Positions 10,601-21,023 of a stretch of DNA of 64,000 bases are shown here, piece after piece. Each line of letters begins with the position of its first letter. Within the stretch, counting starts at the first letter, position 1. Where the stretch lies: the NCBI GenBank assembly GCA_028278205.1, contig JANQES010000030.1, positions 1 through 64,000 on the forward strand. Direction: 5' to 3'. The notes under the pieces are model-generated. The model had not been told where the DNA came from and ran no database searches. It worked only from the letters and a program-made list of their open reading frames with translations. This DNA is from Rhodothermales bacterium. Its GTDB lineage: Bacteria > Bacteroidota > Rhodothermia > Rhodothermales > Bin80. The position numbers were made by a program, and so were the translations under genes.

Positions 10601-10886
10601 CGACCGCACGCTGCCGCGCCGCAGCGAACCCGCACCGCCCGGCATCATGAGCCGCATCCAGCAGATCGTCTTCGGCCACTGGTCCTCCACCTCCGCCCCG
10701 ACGGCGACGCATCGCAAAAACTACGAGATCGCCGAGGCCGAATTCAGCGCGATGCTGGATGATTTGCGCGCGCTCGTCGAGCAAGACCTCGTCGCGCTGG
10801 AGCAACGCCTCGAAGCCGCCGGCGCCCCCTGGACACCCGGCCGCGGCATCCCCCGCTGGCAACGGACAACGGGGTCTCAGAATTGA
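7608..10886 (+). CDS. Secreted Asp-box (BNR/sortilin-like) beta-propeller protein
   Basis: A 1092-residue protein with a clear signal peptide (MKRLAVLLSLLAFVLACA, then LPALAQ). At least ten Asp-box motifs of form S/T-x-D-x-G-x-T/S-W/F are visible, for example TTDGGETWERI, STDGGATWRKI, SEDRGDTWQAI and STDRGATWMSI. They span residues of about 45-760 and predict one or two beta-propellers of the VPS10/sortilin or WD40/YVTN type. The C-terminal 300 residues contain a FlgD-like sandwich (VILTIRDVDGQVVRRM, TRMNGDGYGPMAVPGTYTVGI) and helices. The start at 7608 is set by GGAGG about 7 bases upstream; ATG 7548 is in frame but would bury the signal peptide. The function is unknown; family members are exported and often co-occur with TonB-dependent systems. 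Confidence 0.88.
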   Translation: MKRLAVLLSLLAFVLACALPALAQDNDEDDAPTINSSLVSGLKLRGIGPALMSGRITEVVVDPVKRSTWYVAVASGGVFKTENAGTTWKPIFDNYSSYSVGTVAVDPNNRFVVWVGTGENNSQRSVGYGDGLYKSLDGGRSFKKVGLENSEHIARIVIDPRDSDVVYVAAQGPLWSEGGDRGLYKTTDGGETWERILEIDEHTGVTDLVMDPRNPDVLYAASYQRRRHVWTLINGGPGSGIHKSTDGGATWRKINKGLPGGDKGRIGLAISPIEPDVLYAIVEAAGGGGFYRSDNQGENWAKQGGYVSGSPQYYQEIYADPHKFDRIYSLDTYMMVSEDGGKTFTRLGEADKHVDNHAIAFDPDDPDHLLIGSDGGLYETWDRGKTYKYFANLPITQFYKVAVSNDEPFYYVYGGTQDNATQGGPSRTTNVHGIRNSDWFITVFGDGFDPAVDPEEPNIVYSQWQYGGLIRYDRKTGERIDIKPQPEQDQALRWNWDSALMISPHSHTRIYYASQILFRSEDRGDTWQAISPDLTRNMDRNQLKVMGRVWSVDAVSKNRSTSFYGTIVALTESPVQEDLLYVGTDDGLIQVTENGGLAWRKLGNFPGVPEMTYVNDIEASQHDANTVFAAFNNHKKGDFKPYLLKSTDRGATWMSIAGDLPERGSVYTVVQDHVDEDLLFVGTEFGIFFTVDGGEKWVQLKSGIPTIAVRDLEIQRRENDLVAASFGRGFFILDDYTALRDVSEEVIAKDAHLFPVKKTWTYIQDAPLAGSGKAFQGADFYIAPNPEFGATFTYYLKESLKTRKQVRQDAERKLAKENEDVFYPNWDDLKAEDREEKPAVILTIRDVDGQVVRRMAGSTSKGIHRATWDLRYPGFTPTRMNGDGYGPMAVPGTYTVGISKRVDGEETELVPPTPFEVESLGLPTLPPADREAILAFQQQTGRLQRAVMGAGAAAGEAANRLNYIKRTIEQTPGLDASLRAEARSLELRLLDLREGFSGDRTLPRRSEPAPPGIMSRIQQIVFGHWSSTSAPTATHRKNYEIAEAEFSAMLDDLRALVEQDLVALEQRLEAAGAPWTPGRGIPRWQRTTGSQN

Positions 10887-10946
10887 GGCGATGTCGGCTG
10901 TGTTGGAAATAAACCTGGCCGATTTCTTTTTTTCCGACGTATTTAT

Positions 10947-11000
10947 GGGTCACTGGTCATTGGTCACTGGTGGAGGTCAAAAACACCAGTGACCAGTGAC
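10947..11000. repeat. GTCACTGGT inverted repeat between genes
   Basis: GGTCACTGGTG at 10962-10972 pairs with CACCAGTGACC at 10984-10994, and the left side carries a second GGTCACTGG copy at 10948-10956. Nearly the same GGGTCACTGGTCAT string occurs again at 12873-12886, downstream of the transporter gene that follows. Confidence 0.8.
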
Positions 11001-11089
11001 AGCGAGCGAAGCGAGCCTAATTGAAAACCAGCCGCCGCGTCGCTACTTTCTTCGCGCTGTCAATCACGACCATTAAAAAAGGAAGCATT

Positions 11090-12826
<1,737 letters not shown>

Positions 12827-12870
12827 GTGGATCCCGGGTGTTTTGCTCTTTGTGAAACTTGGCGTCGGTC

Positions 12871-12933
12871 ATGGGTCACTGGTCATGGGTCATGAGTGTC
12901 TCACCAAGAACCCATGACTCATGACCCATGACC
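12871..12933. repeat. GGTCATGGGTCATGAGT palindrome
   Basis: GGTCATGGGTCATGAGT at 12881-12897 is exactly complementary to 12917-12933 (17-bp stem, 19-base loop). It sits after the OPT gene stop and could act as a terminator-like hairpin, but no T tract follows. It shares GGGTCACTGGTCAT with the repeat upstream of the same gene. Confidence 0.8.
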
Positions 12934-12989
12934 ACCCGTAAAAAGCAAAACGCCACGACCCACCCCCAACGCCATCAACAAAGAAAACC

Positions 12990-13532
12990 ATGAAAAACAT
13001 CGGCTATGCCCTCATCACGCTTGGCTTTCTCGGCGGCGCGCTGGCTTCGGTGGTGAGCGAGACCGAGATGTACTGGGGCTACTTCGGCGCGGCGCTCGTC
13101 GTCGGCGTCGTGGGGATTGGACTGGTGCGCGTCGGGCAACGACAGATCGTCGAGGCCGAGGGTGCCACAGGCGCGGGGATGCAAGAGTTGAAGACCCGCC
13201 TCGACCAGATCGTCGCCAACATCACCCACCTCAACGCCGAGAAAACGAGGATCGAACCCTACGCCCTGCGCCACCGCATCGACGAGCTTTTCCGCGACGA
13301 CCTGGGGGCGTTTATGGAGGCCCGCGAGAGCATCACCCACGTCCACGGCTTGCAACCCTACGCCAACGTGATGAGCCACATGGCCGCCGGCGAGCGCTAC
13401 CTCAACCGCGTCTGGTCCGCCTCCGCCGACGGCTACGCCGACGAAGCGCTCGCCTTTCTGGATAAGACGGAAGAACAGTTCGTCGAGGCCAAGGCGCAGT
13501 TTGATGCGCTGACGGGGCAAGAGGCGTGGTAG
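12990..13532 (+). CDS. Hypothetical two-helix membrane protein with coiled-coil tail
   Basis: A 180-residue protein that I do not recognise. Two hydrophobic helices occupy about residues 5-20 and 27-46 (YWGYFGAALVVGVVGIGLV). The remainder is a soluble, charged, mostly helical domain, with a likely coiled coil at about 63-90 (MQELKTRLDQIVANITHLNA). The topology suggests a membrane-anchored cytosolic helical domain. It overlaps the ORF that leads into the antitoxin-like gene. The weak context (OPT transporter upstream, antitoxin downstream) gives no clear job. Confidence 0.65.
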   Translation: MKNIGYALITLGFLGGALASVVSETEMYWGYFGAALVVGVVGIGLVRVGQRQIVEAEGATGAGMQELKTRLDQIVANITHLNAEKTRIEPYALRHRIDELFRDDLGAFMEARESITHVHGLQPYANVMSHMAAGERYLNRVWSASADGYADEALAFLDKTEEQFVEAKAQFDALTGQEAW

Positions 13533-13603
13533 GCATCTTGGGCGGAACCAAAAAGAACGGCGGCGATAATCAAACGGTACAAGTGAGAATAGAGGTTATT
13601 GCC

Positions 13604-13948
13604 ATGAACGTCACCCTGCGTCCAGAACACGAGAAGTTGGTTCAGGAGAAGATAGCCCGTGGTGCCTATGAGAGCGCCGATGCGGTGATTGCTGAAGCGC
13701 TCCGGCTGCTTCGCGACCGAGACCGGAACGGCCAGGGAACGGAACGCGCCCGGCTCGAAGAGACGCTTGATCTGTACACACTTGGGGTGGATATGATGGC
13801 GCAGAACCTCCGGAGAGATTTCCCTGAGGCATCGCAGGACGAAATTAACAGACGGCTCCGGGCGTGGCTCGACGCTGATGACTTGTCTGATCACACCGCT
13901 GAATACTTCCGGGTAGCACCGGAGCGACTCGAAAAACTCGTCCGGTGA
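13604..13948 (+). CDS. ParD-like RHH antitoxin fused to a short C-terminal helical domain, orphan
   Basis: From ATG 13604 the protein begins MNVTLRPEHEKLVQEKIARG and continues with AYESADAVIAEALRLLRDRD, a standard ParD/CopG ribbon-helix-helix antitoxin N-terminus. In place of the usual short ParE-binding tail it carries about 60 more residues. These include LGVDMMAQNLRRDFPEASQD and EINRRLRAWL, which look like the Rv0078B-type antitoxin domain (G-V-x-M-M-x-x-N-L-R-R-x-x-P-x-A-S). The upstream in-frame ATG at 13526 is less likely because it overlaps the previous gene. No ParE or nucleotidyltransferase toxin is adjacent. The next gene overlaps its stop by GTGA. Confidence 0.75.
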   Translation: MNVTLRPEHEKLVQEKIARGAYESADAVIAEALRLLRDRDRNGQGTERARLEETLDLYTLGVDMMAQNLRRDFPEASQDEINRRLRAWLDADDLSDHTAEYFRVAPERLEKLVR

Positions 13949-16900
13949 TCAAAGACAAGAAAACGATTGCTACCCTTCACGCTCTGCAAGCACGTGCCTA
14001 CGTGTGGGCCTGCCTTTTTCTGCTTTTGGCGGGATGCGCTTCGCAAGAAAAAGGCGAGCTTCAAACTGCGCAGAAGCCCCTCTTCCAGCTATTACCTCCG
14101 GAAAGAACGCAAATCGATTTCAGCAATACGCTGTCCGAGGCGCCGACGCCGCATCGCAATGAATTGTTGTATGAGTATTTCTCCAACGGCGTCGGCGTGG
14201 CGGTCGGTGATGTCGACGGAGATGGCCTTGACGATGTCTATTTCACCGGCAATATGCGCTACAGCGCGTTGTACCTGAACAAGGGCAACATGGTCTTCGA
14301 GGATATCACGGAGGCGGCGGGCGTGGCGGGTAGGAAAAATACCTGGAAAACCGGCGTCACCATGGCCGATGTCAACGGCGACGGGCAGCTCGATATTTAC
14401 GTCTGTTACTCCGGCGACCTGCCGCTCGACCGGCGGGTCGATGAGCTTTTTATCAATCAGGGAAATGATGAAAACGGGATTCCGAAGTTCGAAGAAAAAG
14501 CGGGCGAATATGGGCTGGCAAACCCGCATTCGAGCAATCAGGCCTACTTTTTCGATTATGATCGCGACGGCGATCTCGATCTGTTTTTGCTGACGCATAA
14601 CGTCAAACGAACACCCCGGCGAGACCGCGAAGGCACGCAGGAGCAACTGGCGACGGAGGATCCGATAAGCGGCGTCCGCTTTTACCGGAACGAGGGCGAC
14701 CGTTTCGAGGATATCACGCGGGAGACAGGCATTCAGAGTTCGGAGCTAACCTACGGGCTCGGCGCGGGCATTTCTGACATCAACAAAGACGGATGGATCG
14801 ATCTTTACATCGGCAATGATTATTCGCCGCCGGATTATCTCTACATCAACAACGGCGACCCCGGATCAAGTCCGGGGCAGGCTCCCACGTTTACCGATGA
14901 GTTGGCCGCGCGCATGGGGCATACGTCGAATGCATCGATGGGGATTGACGTGGCGGATATTAATAATGACGGGTGGGCTGATTTTATCGTGCTGGATATG
15001 CTGGCCGAGGGGCATCACCGGCAGATGACGCAGTTCATCCCGAACGACCGGGCGATGTTTGCCATGTTTGTGGGATCGGGTTTTCATCATCAATACATGC
15101 GCAATACGCTCCAACTCAGCAACGGCGATGGCACGTTTAGCGAGATCGGGCAGCTTGCCGGCCTTTCGAATACCGACTGGAGTTGGGCGGCCTTGATCGC
15201 CGATTATGACAATGATGGATGGAAGGATGTCTTCGTCACCAACGGCATCTTGCACGACTCGATAGACCGGGATTATCTGACTTTCAAAAACAATTATATG
15301 CGCAGTAAAAACTACGGTTTAGAACCCGCCGACATCGCATTTTTAATGGAACAAATGCCGTCGTCGGATTTGACCAACTACGCGTTTAAAAACAGCGGCG
15401 GCCTGCAATTTCAAGACGTGTCGGCAGGCTGGGGATTGGGCGAACCGTTGAAGAGCACCGGCGCGGCCTATGCGGATCTGGATAACGACGGCGACCTCGA
15501 TCTGATCACGAATAACATCAACGAACCGGCCTATATCTTCGAGAATCGATCTGAGGAAATCGGGGCGCATCATTACCTCCAGATCGATCTCCGGGGCGAG
15601 GCGAAAAACACCGCCGGCATCGGCGCGAAGATTACGCTGTATGCGAACGGCGTCCGACAATTCATCGAACAGGTGCCGATGCGCGGCTACCTCTCCAGCG
15701 TCTCGCCGGTCTTGCACTTCGGCCTCGGAACGCAGGCGACGGTGGACTCGCTGGAGGTGATCTGGCCCGATGGGAAGACCCAGACGATCAAGAATATCGA
15801 AGCCAATCAGCGCCTCGCCGTCCACCAAAAAGATGCTGTCGATGGTGACACGTTGCCTCCGGTCAGGGCGCCCGTCTTTGAGGAAGTGCCGGCGTCCATC
15901 GATTTCGAACACCGGATGGCCGGTGATATCGACGATTTTATCCGGCAGCCGCTGATGGTCAATCCGAAATCTTTTGTAGGACCGGCGCTGGCGAAGGCGG
16001 ACATCAACGCAGACAGCCTCGTCGATGTCTTCGCAGGCGGGGGCAACGGTCAGGCGAGCCGGCTCTACCTGCAACAGCCGGATAGATCGTTCGAAGCGGC
16101 CTCCCAGCCCGCCTTCGAAGCCGATAAAAACAGCCACGACGCCGAGGCCGCCTTTTTAGACGCCGACGGCGACGGTCATCTCGATCTCTACGTAGCCGGC
16201 GGCGGGTACGGCGACTTCGCCCCGGACGATGCCGCGCTTCAGGATCGGTTGTACCTCAACGACGGGCAGGGAAACTTTACCAAAAACCAGGAAGCCCTCC
16301 CTGCGATGATCACCAGCACCGGGGCCGTGGCGCCCGCCGATATCAACGGCGATGGCCGGCTCGATCTTTTTGTAGGAGGCCACGTCATCCCCGGACGCTA
16401 CCCGGAGCCGCCTCGAAGCTACGTGTTGGTCAACGACGGGCAAGGCCGTTTTGACGACCGCACCGCCGAGATCGCGCCGGCCCTGCAACACATCGGGATG
16501 GTGAGCGATGCCGCCTGGCACGACCTCGATGGCGATGGCTCGAACGAGCTAATCGTCGCCGGGGCGTGGATGCCGATTTATGTTTTTGAGATCACCGGCG
16601 GGACGCTCGCGGACGCAACGGCGCGCTATTTTGATAAGCCCTACAGCGGGCTCTGGAACACGCTCCGGATCGATGACGTCAACGGCGACGGCAGGGCGGA
16701 TCTGATCGCCGGAAATCAGGGATTAAACACCCAGCTTACAGCCACGGACGATCAACCGGCGGAACTCTATTTTGCGGATTTTAATTTCGATGGCACGGTG
16801 GATCCCCTCCTGAGTTTTTACGTGCAAGGCGCCAGCTATCCGTTTGTGACGCTCGACGAACTGCGGCGCCAGATGCCGCGTCTCGCCTCTCGATTCACCA

Positions 16901-17346
16901 GCTACCGGGCCTACGCCGGGGCGACAATCGGCGATATCGTCGCGGACGAAGCCCTCGCAAAGGCGCAAAAACTGGAAGCACGATTCCTCGAAACGGCGCT
17001 TTTCACCGGCACCGAAGGCGGGCGGTTCGAGCGCAGCGCACTCCCCATCGAAGCGCAGTTCGCCCCCGTTTTCACGATTCATACGCTGGATTATAACAGC
17101 GACGGCCACACCGACCTGCTGCTCGGCGGCAACATCAACGAAGCACGCATCCGGTTCGGCAAGTACGACGCCAGTTACGGCCTGCTCCTGCGCGGCGACG
17201 GCAACGCCTCGTTCACCTATATTCCCCAGCATGAATCCGGCCTCAGCCTGCGAGGCGATGTCCGAAGTGTGATTGAAATCAACAAAACACTCCTTTTCGG
17301 GATGAATAGAAGCGGCGTTCGGGCTTATAAAATGGTGAATGAGTGA
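13945..17346 (+). CDS. FG-GAP/VCBS and UnbV (ASPIC) repeat lipoprotein, copy 1
   Basis: A 1133-residue secreted lipoprotein whose lipobox is LLLAGC near residue 31. FG-GAP/VCBS blade motifs of form D-x-D-G-D-G-x-D-D-x-Y occur many times, for example DVDGDGLDDVYF, DVNGDGQLDIYV and DADGDGHLDLYV; they bind calcium and predict two beta-propellers. Between them is an ASPIC/UnbV domain (AGIGAKITLYANGVRQF, then HFGLG and LEVIWPDGKTQTI at about 550-625). The GTG start overlaps the antitoxin stop by four bases. Such proteins are common cell-surface proteins beside SusC/SusD loci in Bacteroidota. The exact role is unknown; surface binding of polymers is a family-level guess. Confidence 0.88.
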   Translation: MIKDKKTIATLHALQARAYVWACLFLLLAGCASQEKGELQTAQKPLFQLLPPERTQIDFSNTLSEAPTPHRNELLYEYFSNGVGVAVGDVDGDGLDDVYFTGNMRYSALYLNKGNMVFEDITEAAGVAGRKNTWKTGVTMADVNGDGQLDIYVCYSGDLPLDRRVDELFINQGNDENGIPKFEEKAGEYGLANPHSSNQAYFFDYDRDGDLDLFLLTHNVKRTPRRDREGTQEQLATEDPISGVRFYRNEGDRFEDITRETGIQSSELTYGLGAGISDINKDGWIDLYIGNDYSPPDYLYINNGDPGSSPGQAPTFTDELAARMGHTSNASMGIDVADINNDGWADFIVLDMLAEGHHRQMTQFIPNDRAMFAMFVGSGFHHQYMRNTLQLSNGDGTFSEIGQLAGLSNTDWSWAALIADYDNDGWKDVFVTNGILHDSIDRDYLTFKNNYMRSKNYGLEPADIAFLMEQMPSSDLTNYAFKNSGGLQFQDVSAGWGLGEPLKSTGAAYADLDNDGDLDLITNNINEPAYIFENRSEEIGAHHYLQIDLRGEAKNTAGIGAKITLYANGVRQFIEQVPMRGYLSSVSPVLHFGLGTQATVDSLEVIWPDGKTQTIKNIEANQRLAVHQKDAVDGDTLPPVRAPVFEEVPASIDFEHRMAGDIDDFIRQPLMVNPKSFVGPALAKADINADSLVDVFAGGGNGQASRLYLQQPDRSFEAASQPAFEADKNSHDAEAAFLDADGDGHLDLYVAGGGYGDFAPDDAALQDRLYLNDGQGNFTKNQEALPAMITSTGAVAPADINGDGRLDLFVGGHVIPGRYPEPPRSYVLVNDGQGRFDDRTAEIAPALQHIGMVSDAAWHDLDGDGSNELIVAGAWMPIYVFEITGGTLADATARYFDKPYSGLWNTLRIDDVNGDGRADLIAGNQGLNTQLTATDDQPAELYFADFNFDGTVDPLLSFYVQGASYPFVTLDELRRQMPRLASRFTSYRAYAGATIGDIVADEALAKAQKLEARFLETALFTGTEGGRFERSALPIEAQFAPVFTIHTLDYNSDGHTDLLLGGNINEARIRFGKYDASYGLLLRGDGNASFTYIPQHESGLSLRGDVRSVIEINKTLLFGMNRSGVRAYKMVNE

Positions 17347-17379
17347 TGGCATGGAGCACCATACAGGATAAAAAAGGGG

Positions 17380-17472
17380 TGTCATCTCGACCGAGCGCAG
17401 CGAGTGGAGAGATCTCCCCCGTTGCGATATTCTTCCACTGGGGAGATCCCTCGACTTCGCTCGGGATGACAC
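17380..17472. repeat. Palindromic repeat overlapping the 5' end of the second FG-GAP gene
   Basis: The left half (TGTCATCTCGACCGAGCGCA...) is the imperfect reverse complement of the right half ending TCGCTCGGGATGACA, with GAGATCTC and GGGGAGATCC in the middle. This type of GTCAT...ATGAC palindrome is a common interspersed repeat. It lies between the upstream stop at 17346 and the lipobox of the next gene and is read through by that gene's frame. Confidence 0.8.
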
Positions 17473-20400
17473 GAAAAAAGGGTTGGCGTGTAGGCTGGTC
17501 ATGGAGATCTACGCCGCTCCTCCTCAACCTCATCCTCATCACGATGTCCGCTGGATGCGCAGATCAACCGGATCAACTGTTTGAGCGGCTCGATGCCGGG
17601 CGGACGGGTGTCGATTTTGTCAACGTCATCACGCCGGACGACACGCTGATGAACCCGCTCGACTTCTTTTATGTCTACAACGGCGGCGGAGTCGGCATCG
17701 GCGATTTCAACAACGATGGCCGGTCTGATCTGTACTTCACGGGCAACAGCGTGGCAAACCGGCTGTACCTCAACCAGGGGGATTTCCGGTTTGAAGACGT
17801 GACGGACGCCGCCGGCGTGGCCGCCGAGGGCGCGTGGTCTACGGGCGTGACCCTGGTGGATATCAACCAGGACGGCCTGCTGGATATCTACGTCTGCGCA
17901 GGCGGGCCGGAGGCCGGGCAGCGGCGCGTCAACCGGCTTTACATCAACCAGGGCCTCGATGACCGGGGCGTCCCTTCGTTCGAGGGGCAGGCGCTTCGCT
18001 ACGGCCTTGCCGACGCCGGCTACACCACCCACGCCGCCTTCTTCGACTACGACCGCGACGGCGACCTCGATCTCTACGTGCTCAACACGTCGATGGTAGG
18101 CGACGTGCGGATGGGGCAGCTTCTCCAGCCCGCGGAAGATCGGTCGATGAGCCAGGATCGACTCTATCGCAATAACGGAGGTGGCACCTTCTCCGACGTT
18201 TCCGAAGCGGCAGGCATCCGCCACGAAGGCGACGGCCTCGGCCTCGCCGTCAGCGATATCAATCAGGACGGATGGCCCGACGTGTACCTCGCCAACGATT
18301 TCCTGACGAAAGATGTCCTCTACATCAATGAGGGCGAAGGCACCTTCACCAATCGAAGCGCGGAGATGCTCAAGCACCAACCGTATAGCGCGATGGGGGT
18401 CGATATCGCAGATTTCAACAACGACGCTCGCGTCGATATCATGGTGCTCGACATGCTGCCGCGCGATCCCTGGCGGCAGCGCGTAACGTCGAACACGGGG
18501 ATCTTACACGAGGGTGAGTGGCAGTTCGGGCGCAACACCTTGCAACTCAACAACGGCGCCGGCCCCGATGGGTTGGTCGTCTTCAGCGATATCGCCCATC
18601 TGGCCGGCGTCGCCGCCACCGACTGGAGCTGGGCGCCGCTCTTTGCCGACTTCGACAACGACGGCGACCGGGACCTCTTCATCACCAACGGCTACGGCGA
18701 ACTCGTGACGCATCTCGACTTCGACCAGAGCCGCCGGGAGCAACGCGTTCCCAACCCGCCGCCGGAAATGCGCCGGGCCATCCTCGAAGCCATGCGCGCC
18801 TTGCCGGATGTGAGGCTGCCTAATTTCTTCTTCGAAAACGCTGGCAATCTCACGTTCACAGATCAGACAGGGGTCTGGATTTCCCCCACGCCCGGCCTCT
18901 CAAACGGCGCCGCCTTCGCCGATCTGGATCAGGACGGCGATCTGGATCTCGTGACGAACAACATCAACGACGAGCCTTTCTTCCTCAAAAACCTTACGAG
19001 CGAGCGCGGCGACGCCCACGCCCTGCGCCTGGCGCTGCACGGCCCTCCCGGCAACCGCGCCGGGCTCGGCGCCAGGCTGATCCTCTACCACAACGGCACG
19101 ACGCAGTATCACGACCATTCGCTCTACCGGGGCTATCAATCCACCGTCGAGCCGGTCGTCCACTTCGGGCTGGGCGCCGGCACAACCGCCGATTCGCTGC
19201 GCGTGCTCTGGCCCGACGGCGCGTCTCAGCTTCTGACCGATGTGAAGGCCGGCGAGGTGCTCGCCGCGCGTTACGACCAAGCCGAGGACCGGGTGCTCGA
19301 ACCAGATTCGGTGGAACGCGCGACGCTCTTCCGCGAAGTCGCCACGGAGCGCGGTCTCGGCTACCGGCACGAGGAGTATGAGGTGAGGGATTTCAGTGAG
19401 ATGCCGCTGCTGCCCCACAAATTCTCGCAGAACGGCCCCGGCCTGGCCGTCGGCGATGCCGATGGCAACGGCCTCGACGACGTCTTCGCCGGGGCGGATC
19501 TGGAACGCGAGCGGATGCTCTTCATGCAGACCGCGCCGGGCCGCTTCGCCGCGCGCCCGCTGCCGATGGATACCCTGGTACACGACGACATGGGCGCGCT
19601 CTTCTTCGACGCCGAGGGCGACGGCGATCAAGACCTCTACGTCGTCTCGGGCGGCAGCCTCGCGCCGGCAGGCAGCCACATTTACCAGGACCGGCTCTTT
19701 CTCAACGATGGAACCGGCGCCTTCAGCCGGGCCGCGACGGCGCTGCCTGACCTGAAAACCAGCGGCGCGGGCGTCACCGCAGCCGACTACGACGCCGACG
19801 GCGACCTCGATCTTTTCGTCGGCGGGCGTGTGCGTGCCTGGCTCTATCCGTTCCGTCCACGCAGTTATCTGCTGCGCAATGATTCTGAAAACGGGCAGGT
19901 GCAATTCACCGATGTGACCGAAGAAGCGGCGCCTGAACTTGCCGAAATTGGCCTCGTCACCACTGCGCTCTGGACTGATTTCGACAATGACGATCAGGTG
20001 GATCTCGTCGTCGTGGGCGAGTGGATGCCCATCACGTTCTTCAAAAACGAAGGCGGGCGTTTCACCGACGTGACGGCAGCGACGGGCCTGCCCAACACGT
20101 CCGGCTGGTGGAACAGCCTCGCAGCCGGCGATTTCGACCGCGACGGCGACATCGATTACGTCGCGGGCAACCTCGGGCTCAACACCCGGTACGCAGCCTC
20201 GCCGAACGAGCCGGTGCGCGTCCATGCCGAAGATTTTGACAAAAACAGCCGCCTCGATCCCGTCCTCTCCTACTATCTCCAGGGAACGAATTATCCGGCG
20301 CACGGGCGCGACGAGATGACCGCGCAGATTACGGCTATGATCCGGCGTTTCCCCACCTATCAGGACTATGCCGACGCCTCGTTCGACGATCTTTTCACCC

Positions 20401-21023
20401 GGCGCGAACTGGAGGACGTCTACGTCGCCGAGGCCGTCCGGTTTGAAACGAGCTATCTGGAAAACCTCGGAGACGGCACCTTCGACATCCGGGCGCTGCC
20501 GGTCCAGACGCAGGTGGCCCCCGTCTTCGGCATCCACACCGGCGACTACGACGGCGACGGGCACCTGGACCTGCTCATGGTGGGCAATTCCTACGCGCCC
20601 GACATCGAAACCGGGCGCGCCGACGCGTTCGTGGGCGCCCTGCTGCGCGGAGACGGCACCGGGCACTTCTCCTATGTTGACTACCCCAAAAGCGGCTTCC
20701 TGGTCGATGGCGACGCTAAAGCCCTGGCCGAAGTCGCCACGGAAGGCGGCACCTCGCTGGTGCTGGCATCACAGAACAGCGGCCCGCTCAAGGCTTTCAG
20801 CAGCGCGCCACGAAGCCGGCACGCGATGCCTCTCCAACCGCTCGACCGCTATGCCCTTTTGACTTTCGAAGACGGCTCGACGCGGAAAGAGGAGTTTTTC
20901 TACGGATCGACCTACCTCTCGCAATCCTCGCGCGTGCTGTGGATTCCGGACGGCGTGACTTCGATTAGCATCGTCGATTCAGGTGGAAATCGGCGAATTT
21001 TGCCTGTTGACGAGGCGCAATAG
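17466..21023 (+). CDS. FG-GAP/VCBS and UnbV (ASPIC) repeat lipoprotein, copy 2
   Basis: A paralog of the preceding gene. From ATG 17466 the protein starts MTRKKGWRVGWSWR, followed by a hydrophobic stretch and the lipobox TMSAGC. FG-GAP motifs (DFNNDGRSDLYF, DINQDGLLDIYV, DYDRDGDLDLYV, DYDGDGHLDLLM) flank an ASPIC/UnbV block (GLGARLILYHNGTTQY, then LRVLWPDGASQLL). The frame is open back to 17343, but bases 17380-17472 are a palindromic repeat and the first 41 codons would be repeat-derived. ATG 17466 lies inside that repeat and has no good ribosome site, so the true start is uncertain. The product is probably a surface lipoprotein working with copy 1 and the SusC/SusD pair downstream. Confidence 0.85.
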   Translation: MTRKKGWRVGWSWRSTPLLLNLILITMSAGCADQPDQLFERLDAGRTGVDFVNVITPDDTLMNPLDFFYVYNGGGVGIGDFNNDGRSDLYFTGNSVANRLYLNQGDFRFEDVTDAAGVAAEGAWSTGVTLVDINQDGLLDIYVCAGGPEAGQRRVNRLYINQGLDDRGVPSFEGQALRYGLADAGYTTHAAFFDYDRDGDLDLYVLNTSMVGDVRMGQLLQPAEDRSMSQDRLYRNNGGGTFSDVSEAAGIRHEGDGLGLAVSDINQDGWPDVYLANDFLTKDVLYINEGEGTFTNRSAEMLKHQPYSAMGVDIADFNNDARVDIMVLDMLPRDPWRQRVTSNTGILHEGEWQFGRNTLQLNNGAGPDGLVVFSDIAHLAGVAATDWSWAPLFADFDNDGDRDLFITNGYGELVTHLDFDQSRREQRVPNPPPEMRRAILEAMRALPDVRLPNFFFENAGNLTFTDQTGVWISPTPGLSNGAAFADLDQDGDLDLVTNNINDEPFFLKNLTSERGDAHALRLALHGPPGNRAGLGARLILYHNGTTQYHDHSLYRGYQSTVEPVVHFGLGAGTTADSLRVLWPDGASQLLTDVKAGEVLAARYDQAEDRVLEPDSVERATLFREVATERGLGYRHEEYEVRDFSEMPLLPHKFSQNGPGLAVGDADGNGLDDVFAGADLERERMLFMQTAPGRFAARPLPMDTLVHDDMGALFFDAEGDGDQDLYVVSGGSLAPAGSHIYQDRLFLNDGTGAFSRAATALPDLKTSGAGVTAADYDADGDLDLFVGGRVRAWLYPFRPRSYLLRNDSENGQVQFTDVTEEAAPELAEIGLVTTALWTDFDNDDQVDLVVVGEWMPITFFKNEGGRFTDVTAATGLPNTSGWWNSLAAGDFDRDGDIDYVAGNLGLNTRYAASPNEPVRVHAEDFDKNSRLDPVLSYYLQGTNYPAHGRDEMTAQITAMIRRFPTYQDYADASFDDLFTRRELEDVYVAEAVRFETSYLENLGDGTFDIRALPVQTQVAPVFGIHTGDYDGDGHLDLLMVGNSYAPDIETGRADAFVGALLRGDGTGHFSYVDYPKSGFLVDGDAKALAEVATEGGTSLVLASQNSGPLKAFSSAPRSRHAMPLQPLDRYALLTFEDGSTRKEEFFYGSTYLSQSSRVLWIPDGVTSISIVDSGGNRRILPVDEAQ

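Noticed and set aside
8484..10862. 792-codon minus-strand open frame
   Set aside because: Shadow of the Asp-box protein gene; the Arg/His/Val-rich translation lacks any domain pattern.
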